Positions 1-11,052 of a stretch of 64,000 bases of DNA are shown here, piece after piece. The position numbers and the translations under genes are program-made. A model generated the notes under the pieces. It was not told the origin of the DNA and made no database searches. It saw only the letters and a list, made by a program, of their open reading frames with translations. This DNA comes from Clonostachys chloroleuca. Its lineage: Eukaryota > Ascomycota > Sordariomycetes > Hypocreales > Bionectriaceae. Location of the stretch: positions 29,512,001-29,576,000 of the forward strand of contig JBANAY010000003.1 of the NCBI GenBank assembly GCA_037952775.1, written 5' to 3'. How positions within the stretch are numbered: the first letter of the stretch is position 1; every line of letters starts with the position of its first letter.

Positions 1-1034
1 CTCTCGATCCAGAGTTGAGTAAGCTTACCCAGCTATCTGGAAGACTCGGGAAGGCTTCCCTCCGCCGCGGTCGCTGTCCTCAGGGCACACACGAACGGTC
101 AGTGCCAGAGCTCACCTCCTCGGGGGAGCCCTTCCAATATGAACCTGAGGAAGGTGGAGGCGACGAGCATGGGCTTCAGTCTCACGCTACTGGGTTGACC
201 TGCCTTGAACGTCGGGACTCGTGCCGGGGTTGTGTGGACCGGCACTACGGCTTAGTAGAAGAGACTACGGCCTTGGCGATGTCACTACGGTCATGGGCAC
301 CAATCATAGCTGATGATGGGCAGGGCCATGACATGGTTAGATGGCCTGCATGCATAAGAGGGAGAGCCGAGGAACGGCTTGGACATCGGTTCAGGGGATT
401 CTTATCATGCCACGCAGTGTAACGCCCGCCCGTTGACGCTTATATTCAGAGTTCAATGTTATCATCCAACTCCACACCGTAGCTATTGCTTGATAGATGA
501 ATTGACTGACTGATTGGAGATGTCGTGTGGCACGGAGGCTTTATTAATTTGCGCTAGCTGAGACGGCAGATATGAATGCTAGTCATGACATGCCACCTCC
601 GAGTGTCCTACGGCCCCCGTCCCGAATATCACGACTCTAGAGCACAGGGGGAAGTACGTGAACAGGAGGGTCTAGACCGTCAATATCGTCAGCTTGCTTG
701 CATGTTCGTGGTACCACGCTAACAGGTTACTATCTTGCTTATCACTCGATCTCCCCATTTCCCTGCACCTCTATCATGATAACAGTGGCGAACCTGCAGC
801 ACAAAGTCTGGGGAAGTGGGTATAAAGAAACGCGGGGGACCGATGACTCTCCCAGAAGACCCCTTGCACACCACTTCGCAGTTCCCACCCACCCAATCTC
901 TAGTTCGGTCCTTCCGTGTGTGTCGACTATCTCGACGACAATAAGATAAAAGGTCGATCCTCCCCCGTCAATTTCCCTTCTTGTCACTCCCATCATCCCC
1001 ATCACATACTCACATATCTTCTTCTTCATCCACA
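1..1034. promoter_or_regulatory. Upstream region of amino-acid permease, with GATA sites and TATA box
   Basis: I see no convincing gene here; a 135-codon open frame at 15-422 has no recognisable features. The 300 bases before the permease start carry four HGATAR motifs of the kind bound by AreA/Nit2 nitrogen regulators: AGATAG (reverse) at 730-735, TGATAA (reverse) at 739-744, AGATAG (reverse) at 927-932 and AGATAA at 944-949. A TATAAA lies at 821-826. Nitrogen control of a permease is plausible but inferred. Confidence 0.5.
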
Positions 1035-2994
1035 ATGTCTGCAAATCACGAGCCCGTCAAGGTCGACCAGTCTTCCAAGACTGGGTCCATAGAGAAAGAA
1101 CCGATTGGCTCCATGGAGAGGGTCGGCAGCGTCGTTGACGCCGACGTTGAGGACAAGAATGGACAGTTCCACCGTTCTTTCACACCTCGCCAAGTCCACG
1201 TAAGATACAAACCTGTCACGAACCATGGCATCAAGTCCGTTAGTTTGGCTCACCAGTTCCCAAGATCATCTCTCTCGGATCGAATATCGGCAGTGGTGTC
1301 TTCATCGCTACCGGCAAGGCTCTCGCCACTGGTGGGCCTGCCAACATGGTCATCGCCTATCTCATGGTCTGCAGCTGTGTCTGGTCCGTCCTCCAGACAC
1401 TGTCCGAGATGACCATCGCCTTCCCCGTTTCCGGAAACTACATCGACTATGCCGACCGATGGGTCGATCCTGCCCTGGCTTTTGGTGCTGGTTTCGCAGA
1501 ATGGCTGGGTTAGTGTTTGATACGGTTCTCGAAACAGCCACGGCCTGAATACTAATCTTGAGCATAGGCTGGACCGCAATCGTCGCCGCTGAAGCAAGCT
1601 TCTTCCACATCCTCATCGGTTTCTGGTCAGGAGGCAGTTTTCCTCTCGCAGCTACAAGTATGTCAAACCTCACGTTCCGTTCTAATATTCAAGCTAATAT
1701 CAAAATGTAGTCAGCTTGTTCCTGGTCGCCTGTCTGGTCATTTTCCTTCTCCCGAACACGGTCTTCGCTTGGTTCGAATACGTCACATCTATCATCAAGA
1801 TCTTCTTGTTCCTCATAATTATCCTTCTTTCATTGGCTATGGTGCTCGGAGCGGGACCTAATGGCAAGATGCACCACGGAGAGACATGGACGGACTTCCC
1901 AGTATTCCTCAACGGCTTTGGAGGATTTGCCAATTGCGCTCTCCTTGCTGTTTGGGCTGTTGGTGACCAGGTCTTCATTGGTATCATGGGAGGCGAAGCC
2001 GAGAGCCCTCGCTTCTCCATGGCCCACGCCACAAAACTCGTGCCGTTCCGTGTCAACTTTATCTACATGCTTAGCGTCGTCTTCGTCACCCTCCTTGTGC
2101 CATCCAACGATCCACGCCTGTTGGGTGGCGGTGGTGTTGCGGCCTCTCCTTTCGTCATTGCCGTGCAGGAGGCTGGCATTCCGGCCATTGGATCCATTCT
2201 GAACGCTGGCATGATGGCTGGTGTCCTCGCAATTGCCGCCGAGTCGGTGTACCTGTCTTCTCGAGTTCTCCGAAGCATGGCCAACCAGAAGCTCATTCCC
2301 GAACGTTTCGCCGGAGTCGATTCCCAGGGACGTCCCAGGTGGGCTCTCCTGATTACCAGCTTCTTCGCCATTCTCCTCGCCTACATTCAGCTTTCTGGTA
2401 AGTTGATTCAAGACTTCATCTGTAGTCAAGAGATACGAAGCCTTGCTAACAGATTGAACAGCCGGTGGTCTCGTCGTCTTCAACTGGTTGGTCGGCATCA
2501 CCAGCGCGTCATTCTTCACCAACTGGATCATCATCTCCTTCACCAACTGGCGTTTCCACTGCGCGCTCAAGGCCCAGAATGATCAGCTCTTTGGCGAGAC
2601 ATATGCCTGGAAGTCTTCTCTGGCCTCTGGCCCCCGCCGCACTGATGATTGTCTCCCTTGTGCTTCTTGTCTGCTGCTTTTATGCCGGAGTTGCTCCCGT
2701 TGTAAGAATACTCCCATTCAGCACTTAACTTCCATGAATCCAGACTAACTTTACATCTAGAGCGGTCTTGGATTCTCTGCTGAGAACTTCTTCCAATACA
2801 CGTTCGGTTTCCTCGTCATCGTCTTCTTCACTATCGGCTACAAGGTCATCTTCCGAACTCCATGGCGCGACCCAGCAACTGCTGATCTCGTCACCGGCCG
2901 ACGGACTCTCGGCGCCGAGGAGATCCAGCAGCTCGACAACTACTACAGGCAGCCTCCTTTCAGGCGATTCCTGACATATGTCCAGCTTTGGTAG
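1035..2994 (+). CDS. Amino-acid permease (GABA/choline-type APC family), frameshifted in exon 5
   Basis: Predicted plasma-membrane amino-acid/GABA/choline permease of the APC superfamily, about 550 residues and 12 membrane spans. Six exons fit: 1035-1199, 1265-1508, 1568-1657, 1711-2397, 2462-2701, 2761-2994. The start sits after a CACA leader. The hydrophilic N-terminus is followed by the family-typical FTPRQVH, then IISLGSNIGSGVF and a substrate-loop GKALATGGPANMV. The C-terminus ends in VQLW. The summed exon length is 1660, one base more than a multiple of three. Reading continues only if the frame shifts near 2614-2620, in a TCTTCTCT stretch, between YAWKS and LWPLAPAALM. Both flanks align with normal permease sequence, so this is one extra base or two lost bases: a recent lesion or a sequence error. 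GATA motifs upstream suggest nitrogen control. Confidence 0.85.
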
Positions 2995-3628
2995 TGGGCT
3001 TGTTATAGACCAATACAGGGGAAGGTGGCGCATCTCTCCTCTGTGGGAATTGGCTTTTTCCACTCCAAGCTTGTCGCTTCCTGATGGGAGCGAACCGGAT
3101 TAGATGTACAAATGCAACATTTTATTTTCGCTTTCACTGATAAGGCTCTGTATCTGTGACAATTAATCGATAGAAGTCAATATTTTCGCTCTGTGATACT
3201 TACCGCATTCTCAGTTGGCTTGCCAACCCTCGTTATCTTCTAGTCTGAACCTGAACCGAGAGAAAGGTGATCTCATGACAGAAGTTCTGACTAGCGACAG
3301 CATACTACCAACGAAAGAAAGGTACCAATGGCTAGAATGCTACAATTATTGATGCATATCCGCTTCCCCAGGGCATCACAGTCTAGTAAAGCCTTCACAC
3401 TAGGACCTGAAGACTGAATAACGAAGTTGTGTTCTAGATGAAAGCCTAGAAGCGATTATGACTTTTTCGTATGTCACACTCTCTACTTGTCCTTCTTCTC
3501 GAGTAGATGGCGTACTAACTGTTAAAATGCTCAGGTAACTGGGCATCAATCGTTGATCCATCGTTTCCCGTTTACTTCTTTGTATTCCACCCAACAATGG
3601 AGTGACTCAAGTCGCCATGCCGCTCCAC
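2995..3628. other. Intergenic, convergent 3' ends
   Basis: This is the 3' region between the permease and the oppositely oriented chromo-like gene. No coding, RNA or repeat feature is apparent. Confidence 0.5.
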
Positions 3629-4102
3629 TCATCCAGATTCCGAGACTGGCTCGCTCACCTCCTCCTCACTCGTTTCCTCGCCCAACCCTCGCTCTCCCCT
3701 CGCCCTCCTGAGACGGCACTGAAAATAGTACATCTCATCGCCACTAGCATCCACAATTATCTCGACAGGATGCCAGCTCGGCTCCTCCACGCCCGTCCAC
3801 TCAATCAGGAATTGCTGAGGTCGCCGGCCGGCGCGGACAGCCAGGACGGCGAAAACATTGAGCTCGTGGGGGTGCGCGGGATTGAGTGGCCGCCCCCCAA
3901 GGCTGTTCCAATGCTGGATCAGGATCCTCTTGTCGAGCGCGTGGATGGTGTCCTCCGCCTCCCATGTCTTCTCGCCAGTCGCCCACTCGACCTGGATCTG
4001 GATCTGGTTGTCTTCCCAGCGGTGCTCGTGGAGCTGGAGGATGGCGACGTCGTTGTCGGCGGCTTCGTCATCGTCCTGCTCGAGATCGGAGTCGCTGCCC
4101 AT
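3629..4102 (-). CDS. Small chromodomain-like protein, possibly truncated by an upstream nonsense codon
   Basis: An open frame of 157 residues. After an acidic N-terminus (residues 1-20), residues 20-72 resemble a chromo fold: VEWATGEKTWEAE, then an acidic/hydrophobic helix ending in HWNSLGG. Residues 82-130 look like a second, weaker copy (FLIEWTGVEEPSWHPVEII). The tail is acidic and serine-rich. Chromodomains read methylated histone tails, and similar modules also sit at the ends of chromoviral integrases. I see no transposon remains beside it. The same frame extends upstream to an ATG at 4195 but is interrupted by one TAG at 4157-4159. The region just after that stop (WSDEQNQRVWTVYDQ) looks like real protein, so the ancestral product was probably about 31 residues longer. 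Function is unknown; retained expression is uncertain. Confidence 0.55.
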   Translation of the reverse strand: MGSDSDLEQDDDEAADNDVAILQLHEHRWEDNQIQIQVEWATGEKTWEAEDTIHALDKRILIQHWNSLGGRPLNPAHPHELNVFAVLAVRAGRRPQQFLIEWTGVEEPSWHPVEIIVDASGDEMYYFQCRLRRARGERGLGEETSEEEVSEPVSESG

Positions 4103-4195
4103 GTCTTGGTCGTAGACGGTCCATACTCGCTGGTTCTGCTCATCCGACCAGAGAATCTAGCTCTCTCGGATTTTGGTCACTTCGTTGCGAGGCAT

Positions 4196-5149
4196 GGTTG
4201 AGGGGTGGGTAGGTTTTGGGCGACGAATTACTATCGGTGCTGTGGTGTCGCGGGCATTGAGGTTGGCCCTCGGCTTCGTACGGAAGTAAAAGAATTATAG
4301 GCATATGAATGACTCGAGCGTTGGATTTTCCAGGATGTGGAAAAGAGGAGGGGAGGGAGAAGCATTGATCTGTGGCTGAGTCTGTGCGAGGTGGAAGTCG
4401 CAATTCCAGGTGAAGGGCGGCTGTGTGCAGATGCAGCGAGATTTCACGTGACTGCAGCTGCCCAACTTCACTCTTCTCTTCGGTGAGAGAACTCGAGTAT
4501 AAATTAAAAACAGTAATAGAATAAGTGAGCCTAATATCTTAATATAATAGTTAGCGCTCGAGATATTAGTGATAATTCAGGGGAAGAATTATAACTAAGC
4601 TATATATTTTAGCGTTTAATTAAGGATTCTATACTAAACCAATATAATTAAATTATCTAGGTCTCTAATAAGCTAACTAGTTATTAAATAATAAGTTAAA
4701 GATTAATTTTTTTAAAAAAAAAAAAAGAAGTAAAAAGTAGATATAAGAGTTATTGAAGTTTTAGAGAGACTAGTTATCTAACTTAACTTATATCTCCTTC
4801 TATATCAAAGCCTCTATAGCTAGGGAAAGTTCCTACGCTCTTAATATATAGAGAAATATCAAGCTTACTTTTTTCCAAAGTATTTGCTGTAATACCAGGA
4901 CCTTTAAGTTTACTGTGAACTGCTTGCTAAAATAGTATCTGAAAGCCTATTCCCGATCATTACTACGTTAAAAATCGGCAATTCTAAGAACATAAAGTAA
5001 TCCGGCCTCTGCATGGTGGCCATCTACCAACAACTGCTCGAATAGACTAACTTGTGACGAGAGGAAAAGGTAAAGGTTGGTCATGTTAGCACGTTTTGAT
5101 TGGTTTAAATGTATTCTGTTTTCTTTTATTGCTAGATAGTTGCTTCACC
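4196..5149. repeat. AT-rich island resembling RIP-mutated DNA
   Basis: From about 4490 to 4880 the sequence turns abruptly AT-rich, with dense TA dinucleotides, frequent stops in all frames and a long A tract near 4714-4726. The flanks have ordinary composition. This is the pattern left by repeat-induced point mutation of an old transposon in Pezizomycotina. I can recognise no element ends or coding remnants. No gene is visible up to 5149. Confidence 0.5.
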
Positions 5150-6106
5150 TCATCCTATCAAACCCCAGGCTTCCCATTGACGACTAACGTCTAGGAAATT
5201 GCCCCCGAGTCTCTCCTCTAGACGGGCTCTACGTTTCGGTTTCAAATATTTAGCCCACTCATCCGACTCTGGAGTTTTCAAGAACCTCAATAGAGTGGAA
5301 GGGTCTTCTTCTACCATTGATATGAAGGGTGAGTTGATCTTCAGGAGCGGTACATTCTCTATGCGGCCATCGCAATATGCTGCATGTTGATAATAAAAAG
5401 TAATTGAGTTTTCGAGTTCTCTCTTTTCCGTACCTAATGGGTATAGGTCTTCGAAGCCACCGGTGTCCTCTATGTCATCACGGTCTCTCGGTCCTTCTCC
5501 CTCCGTTGGAAACATCTGCCAGTGGATGTAGAAGCGGGGAAGAGTCATTGCCGAATGGAAGTGCACAACAATGTCATACAAGAGTCCCATCTTGATTCCG
5601 GTTTCTTGCAGGTGCTGACATTGGCTTCCGAGCTGAGCAGGAACACAGTGACCGAGCCGATTAACACAAAAATGATGACTCCAAATCTTAATTGACTCGA
5701 GCTTTGCGGGCGGTTGGACCGGGAACATGCGCCTCCATGAAGCATCTTCCCGGATCATTCTTTCGCGATAGTTTTCATCGGTGAACCAATCCAATTTGCG
5801 AGTCGCCTCACTGAAGTCGTGGAAGTACAGCACTTCGTCTGGTTTCTTCAGCGAAAACAATGCTGGGAACCGGCGTTTGAGGATTGGGTGTAGCTCTGGT
5901 GTGGTTCTCGTCGGGTCTGGTACGAAGAAGAGCCTCTGCTGTAGCACAGTAGACTGTTTAATGAAACTCTTGAAATGAGTATGGACCAGCTGAGCGAAGA
6001 GTAGCTCTTGGATGTCAAGGTTGAGGAGAATGCATTCAAAGATTTCGGGTGTGGTGAAGCATCGGCGCATTGCGCGTCGTGCCTTTTGGCTCTGGCGCGT
6101 ATTCAT
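5150..6106 (-). CDS. F-box-like domain protein
   Basis: A single-exon protein of 318 residues. Residues 15-55 read like a fungal F-box: FTTPEIFECILLNLDIQEL, followed by a helix with HTHFKSFIKQS. The rest is the long variable region common in ascomycete F-box proteins, starting with FFVPDPTR and later containing paired Trp/aromatic motifs and an acidic stretch. F-box proteins bind Skp1 and present substrates to SCF ubiquitin ligases; the substrate here cannot be guessed. The start is the first ATG of the frame, about 60 bases after a TATAAG on the minus strand. The gene stands alone between the AT-rich island and a gene-poor stretch, a common place for fast-evolving F-box paralogues. Confidence 0.7.
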   Translation of the reverse strand: MNTRQSQKARRAMRRCFTTPEIFECILLNLDIQELLFAQLVHTHFKSFIKQSTVLQQRLFFVPDPTRTTPELHPILKRRFPALFSLKKPDEVLYFHDFSEATRKLDWFTDENYRERMIREDASWRRMFPVQPPAKLESIKIWSHHFCVNRLGHCVPAQLGSQCQHLQETGIKMGLLYDIVVHFHSAMTLPRFYIHWQMFPTEGEGPRDRDDIEDTGGFEDLYPLGTEKRELENSITFYYQHAAYCDGRIENVPLLKINSPFISMVEEDPSTLLRFLKTPESDEWAKYLKPKRRARLEERLGGNFLDVSRQWEAWGLIG

Positions 6107-7920
6107 TTTGTGGTATCAACATACAGCTGAGTGAATACCTCTGGGAAGGAAGTTGAATCCTTATAAGAGAATCAGTAGGAGCCCTAGAAGAGCCAGCACG
6201 ATGTGACTCCTGGTCGACTGCTTGTGACTCATTCATGTAGCATCAGAAACGCGCAGGCAGGGAAGGGGGCAGAAATCTTGGCACAAGGTCGCTAATTGCT
6301 GATGGTGCCAAGATAAATTGTGAGCATGCGGAGATATAATCATCCGATTGTGTTGCCACTCTGAATGATCACGAAGAGACAAATCGCGACCAACTGGGTA
6401 GGCTATACAGTGGACTGGTCATGAATCCCAACTCCATTTGGACGCCACTTAAAATAACTCCAGATGAGGGAACAATCTTTCAATTGGATTGCACTTTATA
6501 AGTACGGCATCCCCAAATTTAATAGCTCTGAAGTTGAGGTTGGGTACATACGCTAAGGGAACCCTTCTTCAGTTCTCTGTTCCACTATTGTCTTTAATGA
6601 TTTTTGTGAGTGCAGACCCCCTTCATTCATTACCTTCGACTGATGCATGATCTATGCGCATCAACATGTGTGTGTGATGAGAAAGACAAACTACCGACAG
6701 CTTCTTTCGCTGGTTGAAACATATTCACTCCAAATACTGCCAAATTCTCCTCTGAATAGGAACAGAAGATTTATGGAGTGTGGTTTAATGGCAGGCGCTA
6801 TGCCGCAAGCTATCCTAGATATGTAAAACTCAATTTGGCGCTTTGGTTTCCCGTCAAACCATCTTGGAAAATCAGGTTGCGGTATAAATGTAATGAGTGC
6901 ATATGGCCTGAGTTAATCGAACCATAACGCACATCATTTTCTACAAAGGTAAGAAAATACTAGGGCGCAATGGGCAATCCTGCTTGCATCTGGTACTTAA
7001 AGGTAGAGATTCATTATGGCATTCATGGAATGCGGAAATTCTTCAGGCATTTGGAAGAAGGCAACAAGGTAGTGTCAAATAAAAACCAGAGCCACCAGCA
7101 TTTCACTTCCTGATGATACATACATAAGCTGCAATCAAGTATAGAAACAAGACAATATCTTTTGTTCTCTTCTCATATGATGTAGCGTATCGCTATGATT
7201 ATTAGGTTGTTATTCCCTGGAAAGAAATCACTAGGCGTGTGCTTTTAGTGTGCAAGGTCTGTGCCCTAACAGATTCCCACCCTTGCTTGAGAATCTTCAG
7301 TGGAAGCAGGTATAGGTTTATCCACCACATTGGCAGCATCCTCTTACTCACGGGGTGGCCTAGTTGATGCATCCATTTCCCAGTACGCCCACATTCAGGC
7401 TGACAGATTCTCGATTATGATTTCTCTGGCGTGGGGAACATGGCAATCTCCCCGTCCAGAGCCATGACTATGGCCTCGTCCCCAATCGGACACTTTTTCT
7501 TCACGTGATGCTTTCGTGACGCTCTTTGAATCATGGCCCACAGTATCTCGTAGTGTAAGGCTGACGAGTCTTGTTGGAGTTGGCAAAGCCCTCGCTACAG
7601 GGAGGATATGAGGAGGCGCCGATCTTAAAACTTCCGTTGACTCGATTTGCAAAGGGGAGCTTCGGCATGCCCCAACGCTGTAGAAGTGGTGTCTCCTAAT
7701 GGCTACCACAAGACATCAGGTAGCCTGTCTAGGTGACATCCTGATCGGCGGCACGGTCCGCAAACACAAGTGAGACCGAAATTGGCCGCCCTGGATGGTT
7801 AGGCCTGGCATCTCCTGCTACACCGATTTGGATCAACCTATTCCAGCCACACCATAGTGAGCAATATAGGACTCATCGTTCCGTGTATCATAGTCGGCGT
7901 CGCGATATCTTCAGCCTGCT
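6107..7920. other. Gene-poor stretch
   Basis: Nearly 1.8 kb without a frame I can support. The longest, on the minus strand at 7395-7709, has no recognisable domain or conserved-looking composition. I see no tRNA, no transposon termini and no array. The first 100 bases hold the F-box promoter. Confidence 0.45.
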
Positions 7921-8301
7921 TCAACGGGCTCTTCTCCTCCTACCGAATAATCCGAGTTTGCCGGCGAAGCGGAATGAATTGGTCGAGCTTGCTTCAGATC
8001 GTTGAGACGGAGGCCCCGGCGGCTTGCAACGTTCGTCCTTATCGCCCTTCGGATCGCATGGAGGTTGTCGAGTCAGTCGACACGTCGGATCTGTGTGCTG
8101 TTTATCCCATTCGCAGCCTCTATCACCGCACACGTCGATGAGAATCCAGCTGCCGTGGATGCACCGGACAATTCCAGGGCGAAAGCACCCAAGCACGTTC
8201 TCGTCCTTGGGCAAACAGGCGCCAAGATCGGCCCCCGGTACTGACTGTGCCAGGGCGAAGCCGGCAAGGAGAGACAGCAACTGGAGAAGTATGAATTTCA
8301 T
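7921..8301 (-). CDS. Small cysteine-rich secreted protein
   Basis: A protein of 126 residues. The first 18 form a signal peptide (MKFILLQLLSLLAGFALA, cleavage before QS). The mature part has eight cysteines within about 65 residues, an even number consistent with four disulfides, and ends in a basic tail (GRRRRAR). I do not recognise a named family, though the spacing is reminiscent of carbohydrate-binding or effector-like knots. It is predicted to be secreted, with a possible role in wall binding or host interaction. It has no intron. The start is well supported by the signal peptide. Confidence 0.6.
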   Translation of the reverse strand: MKFILLQLLSLLAGFALAQSVPGADLGACLPKDENVLGCFRPGIVRCIHGSWILIDVCGDRGCEWDKQHTDPTCRLTRQPPCDPKGDKDERCKPPGPPSQRSEASSTNSFRFAGKLGLFGRRRRAR

Positions 8302-9859
8302 GGTCGCAGCGACTCAATCGAATGGGCGAGCTCGCGCTTTGCTCAGGGAGCCATGAGGGGATCAGCAGCGCTTTTCGTTCTTGATGGGCCAGCCACCGGT
8401 CCTACAGCTCCCGGAGAGGTCTGAAAGAGAAACATTGACCATACAAACGAATGAGGGAAATCCGCTCTCTAATGAAACGCGCTCTGTGAAGACGTGCCCA
8501 GCGCCCATGCGCCCGTTGCAATCTCCACCATACTGCCAAGATGCCAGATGTGACACTCTCTGCCATCTAGCACTTGGGTGCCGACAGAAACAGCAGCTTA
8601 ATGGTGCTTAAATCATGCTTGTTTCATTCCATACCACCACAGTATCTTTGAACGGCAGCTCCCTATCACGGCCCTCTTACTCCGTGCCGTTTCAGGTAGG
8701 CAGAGGCGACGATCATCTCCATCCTGGCGTCTGAGTTGCGACCGCTGCGATGTTTCGCGATTGACACCTTCTGCAAGGGGTTTGGTTGCTCGGCTGTCTG
8801 ATTCGGCCTTTTTCAAGACAGGCATTTTGGAAGGAGATCCCACTGTTTTGCCTCTGTCACTTGGGCCGACTTCCGTCCTCGCCAAGTGTTTGGAAATTGC
8901 GCCAAATTTCACGCAATTGTGCCTTTTCTCCGTATCTTTGAATCTGAGCAACTGTCGATGATGCAGGTACAGTGATTATCAGTCGAATTGGCAAGCCTAG
9001 CAGCGCTGTCACTCATCTTCATCCATAATCACAAGAGACATCAATAGCCGTTGATAAGGGGGACTTTTTCCAAATCTCGGGTCCCCCTCATCCAACCTCC
9101 TTACCCCAGAACCAAGATTGGCACTGGCCACCAATGCATATAAAGCACAGCCAAACTCAATAACACACAACCTTAGATGCTCATATAGACCTACAAAGGA
9201 CCGAAACTCTTAATTTTGGCATACATAGTAACGTGACGCATAAAAAATAGTTTCATGTGAGAACCACGCGAGAATGGTTGATGGAACTACCACCAGTGGC
9301 ATTCATCGGCTGTTTGCCGATGCTTAACCAGATCCAGCCTATACTACTTTTCGCGTGACTATTGCTCGATGAATATTCGCACTGCAGATGTTACCTTCTC
9401 ACATCTCAAGGCTAAACAAATGGGTAATGGAACGGATATATCCCTTCTCCAAACGACGCAGCAAGAGTAAAAATAGCCCATCGCCATTTCGGAACCCAAC
9501 TCAATTTTCCGAAGACCCTACACGATCTCGCCTTAATGAGCAACCCAGTTGAAGGAATCCCCCACTGACTTTGCTTCATGGACGAGTCGGAATCAACTTG
9601 TTTGAGATCCATGTGGAATCGGACGGCGTGCCTCCGCTTAGTTTCACCCTGTTTCCGAAACTGTCGCGGATGGTGCGGAGCGACCGGCCCGTTTTGGATC
9701 CAAGTTCACCGTCTGACCATTATTGAAAGTTTTGTGATTTGGCTCTCTTTGTTTAAAAGGCCATATCCTCTAGGAACTTTGTGAATAACTTTAGTGTTAG
9801 AGATAATACTGGAGAAAACACAACATCTCAGACCGAAGCATACATCTACATCTTCCATT
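8302..9859. promoter_or_regulatory. Intergenic region upstream of the LPMO
   Basis: No gene is visible. A TATAAA at 9139-9144 has no frame close downstream. Closer to the LPMO there is a GGCTAAA at 9410-9416, matching the XlnR/Xyr1 activator site, and a CCCCAC at 9560-9565 (GTGGGG on the other strand), matching the CreA repressor consensus. A weak TATA-like TTTAAAA at 9752-9758 lies about 105 bases before the start. These fit cellulose/xylan induction with glucose repression, but single short motifs are weak evidence. Confidence 0.4.
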
Positions 9860-11052
9860 ATGAAGTTAACAACGTTGACCGCCGCCTCATTTTTGGCTAC
9901 TCAAGCAGCCGGCCATTATATTTGGAACCAACTCGACATTGGTGGCACCACGGGCTCTATTGGCCAGGGAATTCGCCCAAACAGCAACTACAACTCGCCA
10001 GTCATTGGTATGAATGTATCGAGCAACCCGGAGAATCATAGATCGCTGACTCGTGAGCAGATCTCACATCAAGTGATCTGAGATGCAATGTTGGTGGACT
10101 TAGTGGCTCTTCCACAGTGGTCAGAGATATCCAGGCTGGTGGTTCATTCACCTTCCATACCGACGTGGTATGTCTACTAAACAATCTCTAACCTTCACTC
10201 TTCTATGAGATCTAATCTAACTTTACCCTAACCCCAGGCTGTCTATCATCAAGGGCCTGTCTCCGTTTACCTGTCGAAAGCCCCCGGCTCAGTGCAGAGC
10301 TACGATGGCAGTGGCTCCTGGGCTAAGATTGCCGATCTCGGTATGTCGTTCAATACCTCGGTCGAGTTCCTCATAGGTATCACATGGTTGCTAATGAAGA
10401 TTTGATAAATAGGACCTACATTTAATGGGAATAGTGTCACATGGCCACTCGCACGTACGTTCATCGGATCTTCCAAGACCCGGGACAAAACTAACGTAGT
10501 CGCTTCCATATAGAAACTTACACCTTTAAGCTCCCCAGTTAGTCAAGCTCTGCATCCCACTTCTAACAACTATCAAGTTTCAACTCTAACTTGCCCTGAT
10601 GGGTAGCTTGCCTCCCGGATGGAGAGTACTTGCTCCGCATTCAGCAGCTAGGCATCCACAACCCATGGCCTGCGGGCATTCCTCAGGTATGGAACGTCCA
10701 CTCCATCTTCAAGACACAAAAAGAAAGTTTCAAGAAAGAATTCTAATAAAAGCTCTCTATTTCGAATAGTTCTACATTGCGTGCGCTCACATCAAAGTGA
10801 CGGGCGGATCCAACACGGCCGCCTGGAAGCCATCGCTCACGATTCCTGGCGTGTTCAAGGAGACTGATCCCGGATACACGGTCAATGTAAGATGGCCGTA
10901 ACGAAAATTTGGCCTGGCATAGCTAACGAGGAGCAGATTTACCAACCCGATTTCAAGTCATACACCATTCCCGGTGGTTCGGTTGTAAGTTGACCCTCTC
11001 GCTGCCGCGCTAGAAGATGATTGTTGACATAAATAACTAGATGACCTGCTAA
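9860..11052 (+). CDS. AA9 lytic polysaccharide monooxygenase (formerly GH61)
   Basis: A secreted copper enzyme that oxidatively cleaves cellulose or related glucans. Nine exons join in frame to 226 residues: 9860-10007, 10061-10167, 10238-10340, 10413-10454, 10514-10537, 10607-10686, 10770-10886, 10937-10984, 11041-11052. The signal peptide is residues 1-18, and cleavage after AAG leaves His19 as the mature N-terminus, which the copper histidine brace requires. His89 in YHQGPV is the second copper ligand, and Gln168 and Tyr170 in PQFYIACA fit the axial site. A disulfide-type Cys lies in SDLRCNVGG, and the protein ends in TC as many AA9 proteins do. It is a short, single-domain form without a cellulose-binding module. 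Two exons are tiny (24 and 12 bases). It is followed by a secreted esterase, suggesting a plant-wall role. Confidence 0.93.

Noticed and set aside
3602..4201. Plus-strand open frame of about 199 codons
   Set aside because: It overlaps the chromo-like gene on the other strand and has leucine/valine-rich antisense-type composition without any domain.
7395..7709. Minus-strand frame of 104 codons in the gene-poor stretch
   Set aside because: Composition is not protein-like and no motif is visible.
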